A stretch of DNA of 55,181 nucleotides from an uncultured Muribaculaceae bacterium (GTDB taxonomy: Bacteria > Bacteroidota > Bacteroidia > Bacteroidales > Muribaculaceae). This document shows positions 7,512-14,684 of this stretch, one piece after another; position 1 is the first letter of the stretch; the number at the start of each line of letters is the position of its first letter. The stretch lies in NCBI GenBank assembly GCA_947176745.1, contig CAMWRV010000013.1, forward strand, positions 1 to 55,181, in the 5' to 3' direction. The position numbers were made by a program, and so were the translations under genes. Below the pieces are notes generated by a model that was not told where the DNA came from, made no database searches, and was given only the letters and a program-made list of their open reading frames with translations.

Positions 7512-9263
7512 TTACATATAACGCACTATGTCGTCCATTACTTTATTTCCCATCTTTCTCCCAAAGATCCGGATACATAGTTGTTCTCTTCTGGAGGATA
7601 TTGCTCCACTGGTCCTTCCAAGCAGTATTCCCATCTGTGTAGGTGTCATGCCGCACTTGATCAACAGACATACCCGCAGATGGGTTTCTCTGATATCATT
7701 CCCTGTAAGCAGATTCAGATGATAAAGAAATTTTTCATTGTGTCCCAATATGGTTTTCTTAAGATCCTGCCACAATTCGTCTTTCTCAGGAATCGGCATT
7801 CCTTTGGAAAGATAATCTTTCAACCTCGTGTAGACCGGAGATTGTGATATTTCAGATGGAACATGATATCCTGAGGTCGAGGATTTGCTTAATTCCAGGA
7901 GGCGTTCTCTGAGTTCGACTCGTAAAGCCCGGTTGGAAAGGTCTTCTGCTTCCTTGCGGTTTATACCTGATTCCGTTTGTGAATAATCCGATGCATAATC
8001 AAGAGCCTCGCGCATATTGTCGATAGATTCTTTCAGTTTGTTGATATCATCCCTTGCTTTTAGCAATTCGGTTCTTTGTTTTTTATTTCTAATTTTACTC
8101 CAGATAAATAGTATCGCAAGAATACATACTCCCGTAATTGCGACAATAAACCAAGAACCTCTTGATAAAGCTTTGTCTTCTGCCGTTTTAAGTTTATGCT
8201 CTTGAAATGCATAGTTGAATTGGGAATTCTGGATCTGAACCTGCCGATTTTCACTTTGATTCCAGTTATCTTCAAGTATCTTTCGATATTCTCTGACATA
8301 ACCTTCCATGGAATCTTTCGGCACGTAAGCTGACAAGGAATTGTCAAGCAGGACCTGATAACCATGTTTGCGCTCGCTTGAAACAGGACTGGACAAAAGT
8401 TCTTTTGCATAAGCAATAGCCGTATCCGATATGTTGGCGCGAAGGTATATATCGGCGGCATAGGTCAATATGGTACGTCGCAATTCATGATCACTGATAT
8501 TGACAATAGGTCTTATAAGAGCGAGGGCAGAATCATTTTCCTTTTTATAGTACCGTATTGCAGCCAACTGCATCCTGTTTTGTATGACGAAGGCCGTATC
8601 AAGATCTTTCGCCATTGACAGAGATTGCCTGAAAAATTTATCCGCTTCATCATATTTTCCGGCATGCATTCTTATCGCGCCTGCAAACTCAATGTCATAC
8701 ATTAAACTCACAGTGTCTTTTTTTTGCTCTTCAATTTTAATTGCCCTGTCAATATAAGGTATAGCTTCTGTATAAAGGCGCCTTGAGGTAAGAAGTCTCG
8801 CAGTCTGACTCAATGCTTTTGTAAGCAATTGATCATTATTTGATTCTTTAAGCGCATCGAGTGCCTGCTGGAAATAGCGGAGGGCCGTGGGCGAGTCGCC
8901 GAGGTCGGAGTAGACGCGGCCTCCGTAATACAACGCTTCGGGGTAGTGATCCGAACCGGTGTAGTTTTCGTAATATGCGAGTGCGGTGCGGATCAGCGAG
9001 TCGGATGAGTGGCGAACGTATGCCTTGTCGGCGGCTTTGACGCGGAGAAGGGCAAAACGCGCACGGTCAGACTCCCGCATCGCTTTCGTCCATGTGGTGT
9101 CGGCGGCGAGGCTGTCGAGGTATGACGTCGCGGAGTCGGGATGCTCGGCGATCCGTTTCTCGGCTTCGGTGAAAACATCTCTGTAGCCACTCCCTGAGCC
9201 GCAGGAGAATGCAAGAGCAGCAAGGAGCATGGCGATCAGAGGGAGTATATGGCGAGGCTTCAT
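7512..9263 (-). CDS. TPR lipoprotein regulator with transmembrane segment and C-terminal HTH
   Basis: A 583-residue protein. The start at 9263 is chosen because it opens a lipoprotein signal peptide (MKPRHILPLIAMLLAALAFSC, Cys21 lipidated); the ORF runs 26 codons further upstream into the leader. Residues ~30-330 are TPR-like helical repeats. TM helix ~371-390 (WFIVAITGVCILAILFIW), coiled coil ~395-460, and a C-terminal LuxR/GerE-like helix-turn-helix ~524-570 (THLRVCLLIKCGMTPTQMGILLGRTSGAISSRR). Bacteroidota have many such membrane-spanning one-component regulators with periplasmic TPRs and a cytoplasmic HTH. It sits immediately upstream of the secreted-protease operon in the same orientation, with the phased array in between, so regulation of that operon is a reasonable inference. 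Confidence 0.85.
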   Translation of the reverse strand: MKPRHILPLIAMLLAALAFSCGSGSGYRDVFTEAEKRIAEHPDSATSYLDSLAADTTWTKAMRESDRARFALLRVKAADKAYVRHSSDSLIRTALAYYENYTGSDHYPEALYYGGRVYSDLGDSPTALRYFQQALDALKESNNDQLLTKALSQTARLLTSRRLYTEAIPYIDRAIKIEEQKKDTVSLMYDIEFAGAIRMHAGKYDEADKFFRQSLSMAKDLDTAFVIQNRMQLAAIRYYKKENDSALALIRPIVNISDHELRRTILTYAADIYLRANISDTAIAYAKELLSSPVSSERKHGYQVLLDNSLSAYVPKDSMEGYVREYRKILEDNWNQSENRQVQIQNSQFNYAFQEHKLKTAEDKALSRGSWFIVAITGVCILAILFIWSKIRNKKQRTELLKARDDINKLKESIDNMREALDYASDYSQTESGINRKEAEDLSNRALRVELRERLLELSKSSTSGYHVPSEISQSPVYTRLKDYLSKGMPIPEKDELWQDLKKTILGHNEKFLYHLNLLTGNDIRETHLRVCLLIKCGMTPTQMGILLGRTSGAISSRREQLCIRIFGRKMGNKVMDDIVRYM

Positions 9264-9286
9264 TGTGTTCGTTTCAGATGTTATAT

Positions 9287-9347
9287 AAGTGTTCAAATTT
9301 AAACGACAGCAAGTGCGGAAATACCTTTTAAATTTGAGCACTTACTT
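9287..9347. promoter_or_regulatory. Inverted pair of a TTTAAATTTGARCACTTA motif in the regulator leader
   Basis: The minus-strand copy (9287-9304) and the plus-strand copy (9326-9347) flank a ~21-base loop and can pair over about 17 bp in the leader RNA of the 7512-9263 gene. The same motif occurs at 18507-18528 in the leader of the AAA ATPase gene, with an exact 19-base match to the minus-strand copy. Confidence 0.65.
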
Positions 9348-9354
9348 AGCACTG

Positions 9355-9385
9355 CAAATATAACACAAATTCCGTTAACCGCCAA
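9355..9385 (-). promoter_or_regulatory. Promoter of the TPR/HTH regulator
   Basis: Minus strand TTG (9383-9385), 20 bp, TATATTTG (9355-9362). The predicted start lies near 9350, so the inverted motif pair is within the transcript leader (about 85 nt). Confidence 0.7.
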
Positions 9386-9400
9386 CCTCTTCTCCCTCCG

Positions 9401-9738
9401 CGCGTCCGAACCGGGAGCGGCGGACCTCCGGGACGCCGACAGCAGCAACCCACTCTATCCTCTCAATTTCCTCGCCACAGTTTTCAACGGCTCGGAGAGC
9501 CGCTGCTCCCGGTCCGCTCGCGCCCTCAGCCATCACCCAAAACCTCGCGCAGAGCCTCTCGCAGAGCCTCTCGCAGAGACCGCCAAGCCGCAGAGGGCTT
9601 CGCGAGCTTTCCGATAGCGCGAAGCCCTCTGCGCCTCCGCGCCCCTCCGCGTGAGGCCAAAGTGTCAAAGCACGCACACTGCCGACAGTACAAAACTCAC
9701 GCGGAGAGCGCAAAGGCGCAGAGGCTTCGCGTCATGAG
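9401..9738. repeat. Composite palindromic repeat module, type B, copy 2
   Basis: Close copy of 2280-2613: palindromic element 9401-9522, then a threefold CTCGCAGAG(C/A) iteration near 9545-9580, a perfect 15-bp stem (9590-9604 / 9618-9632), and the GCCGACAGTACAAAACTCAC spacer with GCGCAAAGGCGCAGAGGC tail. It sits between the regulator promoter and module A copy 2, in the opposite A/B order to locus 1. No coding sequence is supported here. Confidence 0.85.
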
Positions 9739-10080
9739 TGCAGTCTTCACTGCGACCGGACCGGGAGCAGCGCCTCTCCGAGGCGGTGACAAAAGCAAGT
9801 CCCATATCCATTCAATTTCCTCGCCACAGTTTCAACGGCTCGGAGAGTCGCTGCTCCCGGTCCGGTCGCGCCCTCAGCCATCACCTCAAGCCTCGCGCAA
9901 AACCTCTCGCAAATATCACGCAGAGCAACGCCGCGCCGCAGGGCTTTCCGGCAGCGCGAAGCCCTCTGCGCCTCCGCGTCTCCCCGCGTGAGGCCAAAGT
10001 GTCGAAGCACGCACACTGCCGACAGTACAAAACTCACGCGGAGAGCGCAAAGGCGCAGAGGCTTCGCGTCATGTACACAA
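9739..10080. repeat. Composite palindromic repeat module, type A, copy 2
   Basis: Nearly identical to 1938-2279. Palindromic element 9752-9870. The right hairpin stem has one change (GGCTC/GAGTC at ~9838-9848) that leaves a G-T pair. It ends shortly before the rnhB stop. ORFs covering it are spurious, including a long one running antisense through rnhB. Confidence 0.85.
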
Positions 10081-10126
10081 AACGCTCGCCGCGAGCCGCA
10101 GAGGGCTTCGACGGCGCGGCGGGGGA

Positions 10127-10726
10127 TCAGGGTTTCGACAGTTTGAATGTGAGGCGGTGTATCGGCGTCGGGCCGAGGCGCGACAGAGCGTCGTAGTGGG
10201 CTTTGGTCGGGTAACCCATATTGCTCTCCCAGCCGTAGCCGGGATATTCTTCGGCGTAGCGCCGCATCAGTTCGTCGCGGTGGGTCTTGGCGAGTATGGA
10301 AGCCGCAGCTATCGACATGAAAGTGGCATCTCCCTTGACCACCGTGCGGCACGGTATATCGATCATCCTGACCGGATCGAGATAGGGTCTGAACCGGTTG
10401 CCGTCTACAAGGATGTGGTCGGGTCTGACGGCAAGGGCGTCGAGCGCGCGCTGCATGCCCGCTATCGAGGCGTTGAGTATGTTGATGCGGTCGATATCGG
10501 CGGCATCGACCATCACCACGGCCCATGCCGTGGCCTCGCTCTCTATGCGCTGCCGCAGACGCTCGCGGGCGGCCGCCGTGAGCTGTTTGGAATCGTTGAG
10601 TTCGGGGGCGTCGAAACCGTCGGGCAGTATCACCGCCGCGCAGCTCACCGGCCCGCAGAGGCATCCGCGGCCCGCCTCGTCGCAGCCGGCTTCCGCGACG
10701 CCTTCGACCATGCAGCGTCTCAGCAT
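10127..10726 (-). CDS. rnhB: Ribonuclease HII
   Basis: A 199-residue protein. RNase HII removes RNA from RNA-DNA hybrids and cuts at single ribonucleotides in DNA. Visible motifs: AGCDEAGRGCLCGPV with catalytic Asp16 and Glu17, LNDSKQL, ILVDGN with Asp108, and KGDATFMSIAAASILAKTHRD. The start codon overlaps the stop of the upstream polyprenyl synthase gene (TGATG), so the two are translationally coupled. Residue 6 is an alternative Met. Length is normal for the family. The window also holds an RNase HI gene (48085-48780). Confidence 0.95.
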   Translation of the reverse strand: MLRRCMVEGVAEAGCDEAGRGCLCGPVSCAAVILPDGFDAPELNDSKQLTAAARERLRQRIESEATAWAVVMVDAADIDRINILNASIAGMQRALDALAVRPDHILVDGNRFRPYLDPVRMIDIPCRTVVKGDATFMSIAAASILAKTHRDELMRRYAEEYPGYGWESNMGYPTKAHYDALSRLGPTPIHRLTFKLSKP

Positions 10727-11700
10727 CAGTTGTGGCGCGAGATTATGAAGTCGAATATTCCTGTGAAGGCGCGGCGGGATTCCGAGTCGGGGAATGTGGC
10801 GAGTATCTCCTCTCCCTCGCGCTGCATGGCGCGCATGCGGTCGTAGGCATATTCCACGCCGCCGTGGCGCTTGGCGAATTCTATCAGGCCGCTTATGTCG
10901 GCCGGTGCGAGGTCGCCGGCAAGCAGCAGATCGCGCATGGGCCGCGATTCGGCCTCGGGGGCGGTGCGGAGCGCGTAGAGAAGGGGGAGTGTCACCTTCC
11001 CCTCGCGCAGGTCGTTACCTGTGGGCTTGCCGATGCGGGGATCTTCGTAATAGTCGAATATGTCGTCTTTGATCTGAAAACAGAGGCCGAGAAGTTCGGC
11101 GTAGCGCACCAACCGGTCGAGTTCTTCCGGCGTGGCGCCACCAAGCTCGGCTCCCATCCGCACGCAGTTCATGAACAGCGACGCGGTCTTCTGGCGTATC
11201 ATGCCGAAGTAGCTGCACTCTTCGAGCGTGTGGTCGCGGGCGTTGCATATCTGGTCGATCTCGCCGAGGCTGAGTTCCTTGCCGAGGGCCGAGAGGGCCG
11301 ACACCACGCGGATGTCGCCTGTGCGTATGCCGGCGGCGAGCGCGTTCGACACGAAGAAGTCGCCCACCAGCACGGCTATATGGTTGCCCATCGTGGCGTT
11401 GATCGTCGCGACGCCGCGACGCAGTTCGGTCTCGTCGACTATGTCGTCGTGGATCAGCGACGCGTTGTGAAGCATCTCGAGCGCGGCTCCGGCCAGAAGA
11501 ACCTCACGGCTCACTCCGCCGAACATTCGCGCGCTCAGCATGACAAGTATCGGACGTATCTGCTTCCCCTTGATCTTCAGATAACGGGTCACAATGTCGT
11601 TCATCATCGGGTTGGACGTACGCAATGACTCGCTGATGATGGCGTTCATCTCATCGAGTTCGGGTGCCAGACACTCCTGTATTTTTTTCATGTGGTCCAT
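10726..11700 (-). CDS. Polyprenyl diphosphate synthase (IspB-like)
   Basis: A 324-residue trans-prenyl transferase. It elongates farnesyl diphosphate with isopentenyl diphosphate to a long-chain product used for menaquinone side chains. The two aspartate-rich motifs are present: LIHDDIVDE (first DDxxD) and QIKDDIFDYYED (second DDxxD), with KGKQIRP near the N-terminus and GNDLREGKVTLPLLYAL. Chain length cannot be fixed from sequence by eye; IspB-type octaprenyl synthase is the likely class. Start at 11700 or Met4 at 11691. Overlaps rnhB downstream. Divergent from the 11844 gene. Confidence 0.9.
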   Translation of the reverse strand: MDHMKKIQECLAPELDEMNAIISESLRTSNPMMNDIVTRYLKIKGKQIRPILVMLSARMFGGVSREVLLAGAALEMLHNASLIHDDIVDETELRRGVATINATMGNHIAVLVGDFFVSNALAAGIRTGDIRVVSALSALGKELSLGEIDQICNARDHTLEECSYFGMIRQKTASLFMNCVRMGAELGGATPEELDRLVRYAELLGLCFQIKDDIFDYYEDPRIGKPTGNDLREGKVTLPLLYALRTAPEAESRPMRDLLLAGDLAPADISGLIEFAKRHGGVEYAYDRMRAMQREGEEILATFPDSESRRAFTGIFDFIISRHN

Positions 11701-11710
11701 ATATGAGCAA

Positions 11711-11718
11711 CAAAATTA
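11711..11718 (-). promoter_or_regulatory. -7 box for polyprenyl synthase-rnhB operon
   Basis: Minus strand TAATTTTG, full TAnnTTTG match, only ~10 bp from the start codon at 11700, so the leader is very short or the real start is Met4 at 11691. No clear -33 element. Confidence 0.55.
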
Positions 11719-11770
11719 ACAAAAATTCCTCATATTCGGATTCGATACCGCGCCATTTTGCAAAAAAACC

Positions 11771-11801
11771 TTTGACAGCCCCGGCTTGTTCTGTAATTTA
11801 T
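11771..11801 (+). promoter_or_regulatory. Probable promoter of the 11844 gene, with 2 x 21-bp leader repeat
   Basis: TTTG (11771-11774), 19 bp, TAATTTAT (11794-11801), an imperfect -7 box. Overlapping and following it are two tandem 21-bp copies (11796-11816, 11817-11837) of ATTTATACAC(T/A)CACGACACG. Confidence 0.5.
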
Positions 11802-11843
11802 ACACTCACGACACGAATTTATACACACACGACACGCATTACT

Positions 11844-12407
11844 ATGAAAAAAGCACTTCAGGAAGCTATAGACTCCGCCGACACGGCGCGGATCAGGAGT
11901 CTGCTCACAGATATGGCCGCCGACACAAAAGGGAATGCCGCCGTAGTAGAGGACATCACGGCGGCTGTAGCCTCCGTTCCGGGTCTTTTCGAGCCGGACG
12001 ACGGCAAGTTTTATGCCGTGTCGGCCGAGATGATGACCGTCCCTCTGACCGATGCGCTCAGACAGGATCTCGACAGCAATTTCTCTCTGCCGAAGTTCAG
12101 GCTCTTCGTGGAGACGCAGGCGATCCTTCACCGCGACCCGAAATATTATTCGCGCCGGATGCAGGAATCTGACGCTGTCGGGGCAACGGCAGAGTCTGCC
12201 GAAGCGGTGACAACCGGCGCCGGGGTTTTCAGCAAGATCGCCTTCGTCATCATGGCCGTGGGCGTGGCGGCGGCGGTCGTCGGCATATGCGTGTCGCTCA
12301 AATTCCTGCTCGGAGTCGGCATCGGCATCGTCATGCTCGGATCGGCGCTGGCCTATCGGGCCATCGTGGCGCGCGACAGGCGGATGCAGGCTGCCGCCGT
12401 GGCATAG
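11844..12407 (+). CDS. Hypothetical membrane protein with C-terminal hairpin of two TM helices
   Basis: A 187-residue protein (MKKALQEAIDSADTARIRSL...). The ATG at 11844 is chosen over the longer ORF because the upstream part overlaps the divergent promoter region. An acidic/polar N-terminal domain of ~120 residues is followed by an Ala/Glu linker and two adjacent hydrophobic segments (~130-152, IAFVIMAVGVAAAVVGICVS, and ~154-173, FLLGVGIGIVMLGSALAYRA). It ends in a short basic tail. No recognised catalytic motif. One of only two plus-strand genes in the left 25 kb, closed by a strong terminator. Function unknown. Confidence 0.7.
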   Translation: MKKALQEAIDSADTARIRSLLTDMAADTKGNAAVVEDITAAVASVPGLFEPDDGKFYAVSAEMMTVPLTDALRQDLDSNFSLPKFRLFVETQAILHRDPKYYSRRMQESDAVGATAESAEAVTTGAGVFSKIAFVIMAVGVAAAVVGICVSLKFLLGVGIGIVMLGSALAYRAIVARDRRMQAAAVA

Positions 12408-12411
12408 CGAA

Positions 12412-12441
12412 ACGCCCCTGCGGCCTGAACCGCAGGGGCGT
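12412..12441. terminator. Bidirectional hairpin terminator
   Basis: A perfect 12-bp stem (ACGCCCCTGCGG with its complement) and 6-base loop CCTGAA, 4 bases after the stop of the 11844 gene. It separates that gene from the converging 12490-14148 gene. Confidence 0.8.
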
Positions 12442-12453
12442 GATGGTTTATTA

Positions 12454-12518
12454 TTTCAACGTCTCGGAGAGACGCTGCTCCGGGTTGTTTCAACGTCTCG
12501 GAGAGACGCTGCTCCCGG
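12454..12518. repeat. Two tandem copies of the small hairpin repeat
   Basis: TTTCAACGTCTCGGAGAGAC, then GCTGCTCC(C)GG, at 12454-12483 and 12488-12518. The hairpin stem is GTCTC/GAGAC, the same element as the right arm of the large modules (GGCTC/GAGCC) with a compensated base pair. Copy 2 overlaps the end of the 12490-14148 gene. Confidence 0.85.
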
Positions 12519-14148
12519 CGCGGCGGATCTTGCGACCGGCGCCTTTGGCGAGTTTCTTCTGCATCGAGGCTTCCTGATTGCCGTCGATCAGCACTCCGGT
12601 GTATTCTCCGGTTATGTCGTTGCCACGGTCATCCTTGAGGTTGAAGATGAACTTGCGGCTGCCGTCGCCGAGGGTGCTTATGGTGACTGTGCCCGAGGCG
12701 ATCGGACCGAGTTTGGTGTTGTAGCCCTCGTCGTCGACAAGCCCGAGGTCGCCATACCAGCTGAACATCATCTGGCCGGCGAAATCTATGGCACCGGGAA
12801 TGGCGTGGCCTGCGGCGAGTGTGCTGTCGATGGTGAATGTGCCGTCGGGCACGGTCTCGCTTTCTGTAAAGAGATCGAGCGAGATGTAGTCTCCCTTCTC
12901 CTGTGCGGGGTCGGTAAACATCAGCATGATCGTGTTGGCATCGTCGAGGATGCTGTGTCCTTCGTTATAGGATATGGCCACCGTGGCGGGATCCCAGCTG
13001 AGTGTGACGTTCTCTTCGAGTGTCGAATAGGGACGCGCGGGCTCCTTGACATCGTTGTCGCAGTAGTTGCCGATGTAGGGTGTGCCGTTGTACGTGCCCT
13101 TGACGCTCACGCCTTCGGCTGTGACGAGGTCGAACACGAACGTTGTGCCGTTGCCGCTGACTGTCATGGTGCCTCCGGTGATGAAGCCGAGACGGCGGTG
13201 GCCGGTCGGCGACAGGTAGGTCAGATGCGATCCCGACATGTACTGCTGGCCGAGGAAGTCTTTGTAAGCGCCGGGCGTGAAGCGGTAGGGCAGATAGGTG
13301 TAGGCTATCTGTTCGCGGGTCTCGACGGTGTATGTGCCGTCGGCGATGCGCTGGTCCGGGGCCATGCAGTCTTCGGGCTTGGGCTCGTAGATGGGCATCT
13401 CGAGTATATAGCCCTCGGTCATCGTGCCGTCAATCACGGTTCCGACGTAGAACTGTGTGGTCATGTCGGCTGCAAAGGGGTAGTACCAGTTGCCGTAGAA
13501 TCGGCCCTGGGCGTTGGTGAATGTCACGTCGACAGGCTCGCTGAAGACGTCGAATTCCGACACTCCGGGAGGGAAGGGAAGCTCTCCCTGATAACGGAGT
13601 TCGATCGGGCCGGCGAGCGTGACGAACTCAAGCCGGATGTCATAGCGTCCGTCAGCCTCGGCACGCACGTCGGCGGTGCCGTCGAGTATCATGAGCGCGG
13701 AGACGCCCTCTTCCCCCTCTTCTGCTCTCACCCATACTGCCGAGCGGGTCACGTCGAAGGTGAAGTTGGCGGTGTTGTTGCCCGTGCGGTAGTATCCTTC
13801 GGGAAGTTTCGGTTCGAGAAGGCTCTCCGATCTGGGCGCGCGCATGAGGAGCGCCACCTGCATGTCGCCGATTGCCGCCGGATTGCCGGAGGCATCGGGT
13901 TCGGCCGTGCCGAATTCGACGATATATTGTGCCGAGGCATCGCCGATCTCTTCGTAGGCCGAGTTCAGGTAGTGGCTGAGGGGCAAGTAGTCGACGGTCT
14001 CCTCAAATATCACGGCGGCTATCTGGTCGGCTGGAAACCGGGTTGTTTTCCCCTCCAGGTCTGTGACCTCGAGGTTTCTGACTGTCTGCGCTCCGGCAAA
14101 CGAGACTGCAGCGAGCGCTATGGATGGTAGTATTATTGCTTTTTTCAT
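12490..14148 (-). CDS. Secreted beta-rich protein; C-terminal residues encoded by a repeat
   Basis: A 552-residue protein. Start at 14148 gives a clean signal peptide (MKKAIILPSIALAAVSFAGA|Q), 11 bp after the upstream stop; the longer ORF is not supported. The mature N-terminus (TVRNLEVTDLEGKTTRFPAD) shares a pattern with the two upstream secreted proteins. The rest is repeated beta-strand-rich units with DGTYTVET, GTMTVSGNGTTFVFDLV and DGTFTIDS, each around a YNGTPYIG or EYTGVLI turn. The final ~9 residues (AGSSVSPRR) are translated from the hairpin repeat at 12488-12518, so the native end has been replaced or extended. Third gene of the operon from 16304. Function unknown; likely exported. 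Confidence 0.8.
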   Translation of the reverse strand: MKKAIILPSIALAAVSFAGAQTVRNLEVTDLEGKTTRFPADQIAAVIFEETVDYLPLSHYLNSAYEEIGDASAQYIVEFGTAEPDASGNPAAIGDMQVALLMRAPRSESLLEPKLPEGYYRTGNNTANFTFDVTRSAVWVRAEEGEEGVSALMILDGTADVRAEADGRYDIRLEFVTLAGPIELRYQGELPFPPGVSEFDVFSEPVDVTFTNAQGRFYGNWYYPFAADMTTQFYVGTVIDGTMTEGYILEMPIYEPKPEDCMAPDQRIADGTYTVETREQIAYTYLPYRFTPGAYKDFLGQQYMSGSHLTYLSPTGHRRLGFITGGTMTVSGNGTTFVFDLVTAEGVSVKGTYNGTPYIGNYCDNDVKEPARPYSTLEENVTLSWDPATVAISYNEGHSILDDANTIMLMFTDPAQEKGDYISLDLFTESETVPDGTFTIDSTLAAGHAIPGAIDFAGQMMFSWYGDLGLVDDEGYNTKLGPIASGTVTISTLGDGSRKFIFNLKDDRGNDITGEYTGVLIDGNQEASMQKKLAKGAGRKIRRAGSSVSPRR

Positions 14149-14159
14149 GGCGGATGTGC

Positions 14160-14645
14160 TTAGCGGATGAATTTGAATGTGTTGTTGCCGGCCTCCACGA
14201 TATAGACGCCGCTGCCGAGCGAGCCGATGTCGAGTGTCGCCGATCCCGAGGCGTCGCATACGCCGGTGGCGCGGAGCAAGCCCGAAAGGTCATGGACCAA
14301 GACTGACGCTCCGGCCGCGAGGCCGCTGACCTCAAGGGTCTCGCGGCTTATGCCGAATGATACGCGGGCCGCGTCGTCGCCGATACTCTCCACGCTGTCG
14401 TATTCTTTTTTCTCGAATGTGAGATTAGCAAGATCGGCTATCGGATAAAGTACGCTCTCGTTGGTCGAGGCGAGCTCTATCTTCAGATCGTCGCCTTCGA
14501 TGGTCGCCACGGGCGTGTCTTCGAATTTATATTCCACTTTGGTGCCGTCGGTCTTGTTGACGATCAGCTTGTGCTTGTAGTCGACGGCCGAGGCTGTGAT
14601 TGCGGATGCCAATACCGCTGCTATGGCTATTATGGTCTTTTTCAT
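14160..14645 (-). CDS. Small secreted protein with sorting-tail-like end
   Basis: A 161-residue protein with signal peptide (MKKTIIAIAAVLASAITASA). The N-terminal mature part (KLIVNKTDGTKVEYKFEDTP, then a segment around LANLTFEKK) is the same 'DGT...F...L.F' pattern as its operon neighbours. The C-terminus (LAAGASVLVHDLSGLLRATG ... LGSGVYIVEAGNNTFKFIR) looks like the short T9SS type A-like or SusE-like tail of Bacteroidales secreted proteins. 39 bp after the 14685 gene and 11 bp before the 12490 gene. No catalytic motif. Confidence 0.8.
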   Translation of the reverse strand: MKKTIIAIAAVLASAITASAVDYKHKLIVNKTDGTKVEYKFEDTPVATIEGDDLKIELASTNESVLYPIADLANLTFEKKEYDSVESIGDDAARVSFGISRETLEVSGLAAGASVLVHDLSGLLRATGVCDASGSATLDIGSLGSGVYIVEAGNNTFKFIR

Positions 14646-14684
14646 CTGTTTTCTGTTTTCCGGTTCTTTACTTGGAAATTCAGG

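Noticed and set aside
9747..10664. 305-codon minus-strand ORF overlapping rnhB
   Set aside because: Half is repeat DNA and half is an out-of-frame shadow of rnhB, whose own frame carries all catalytic motifs.
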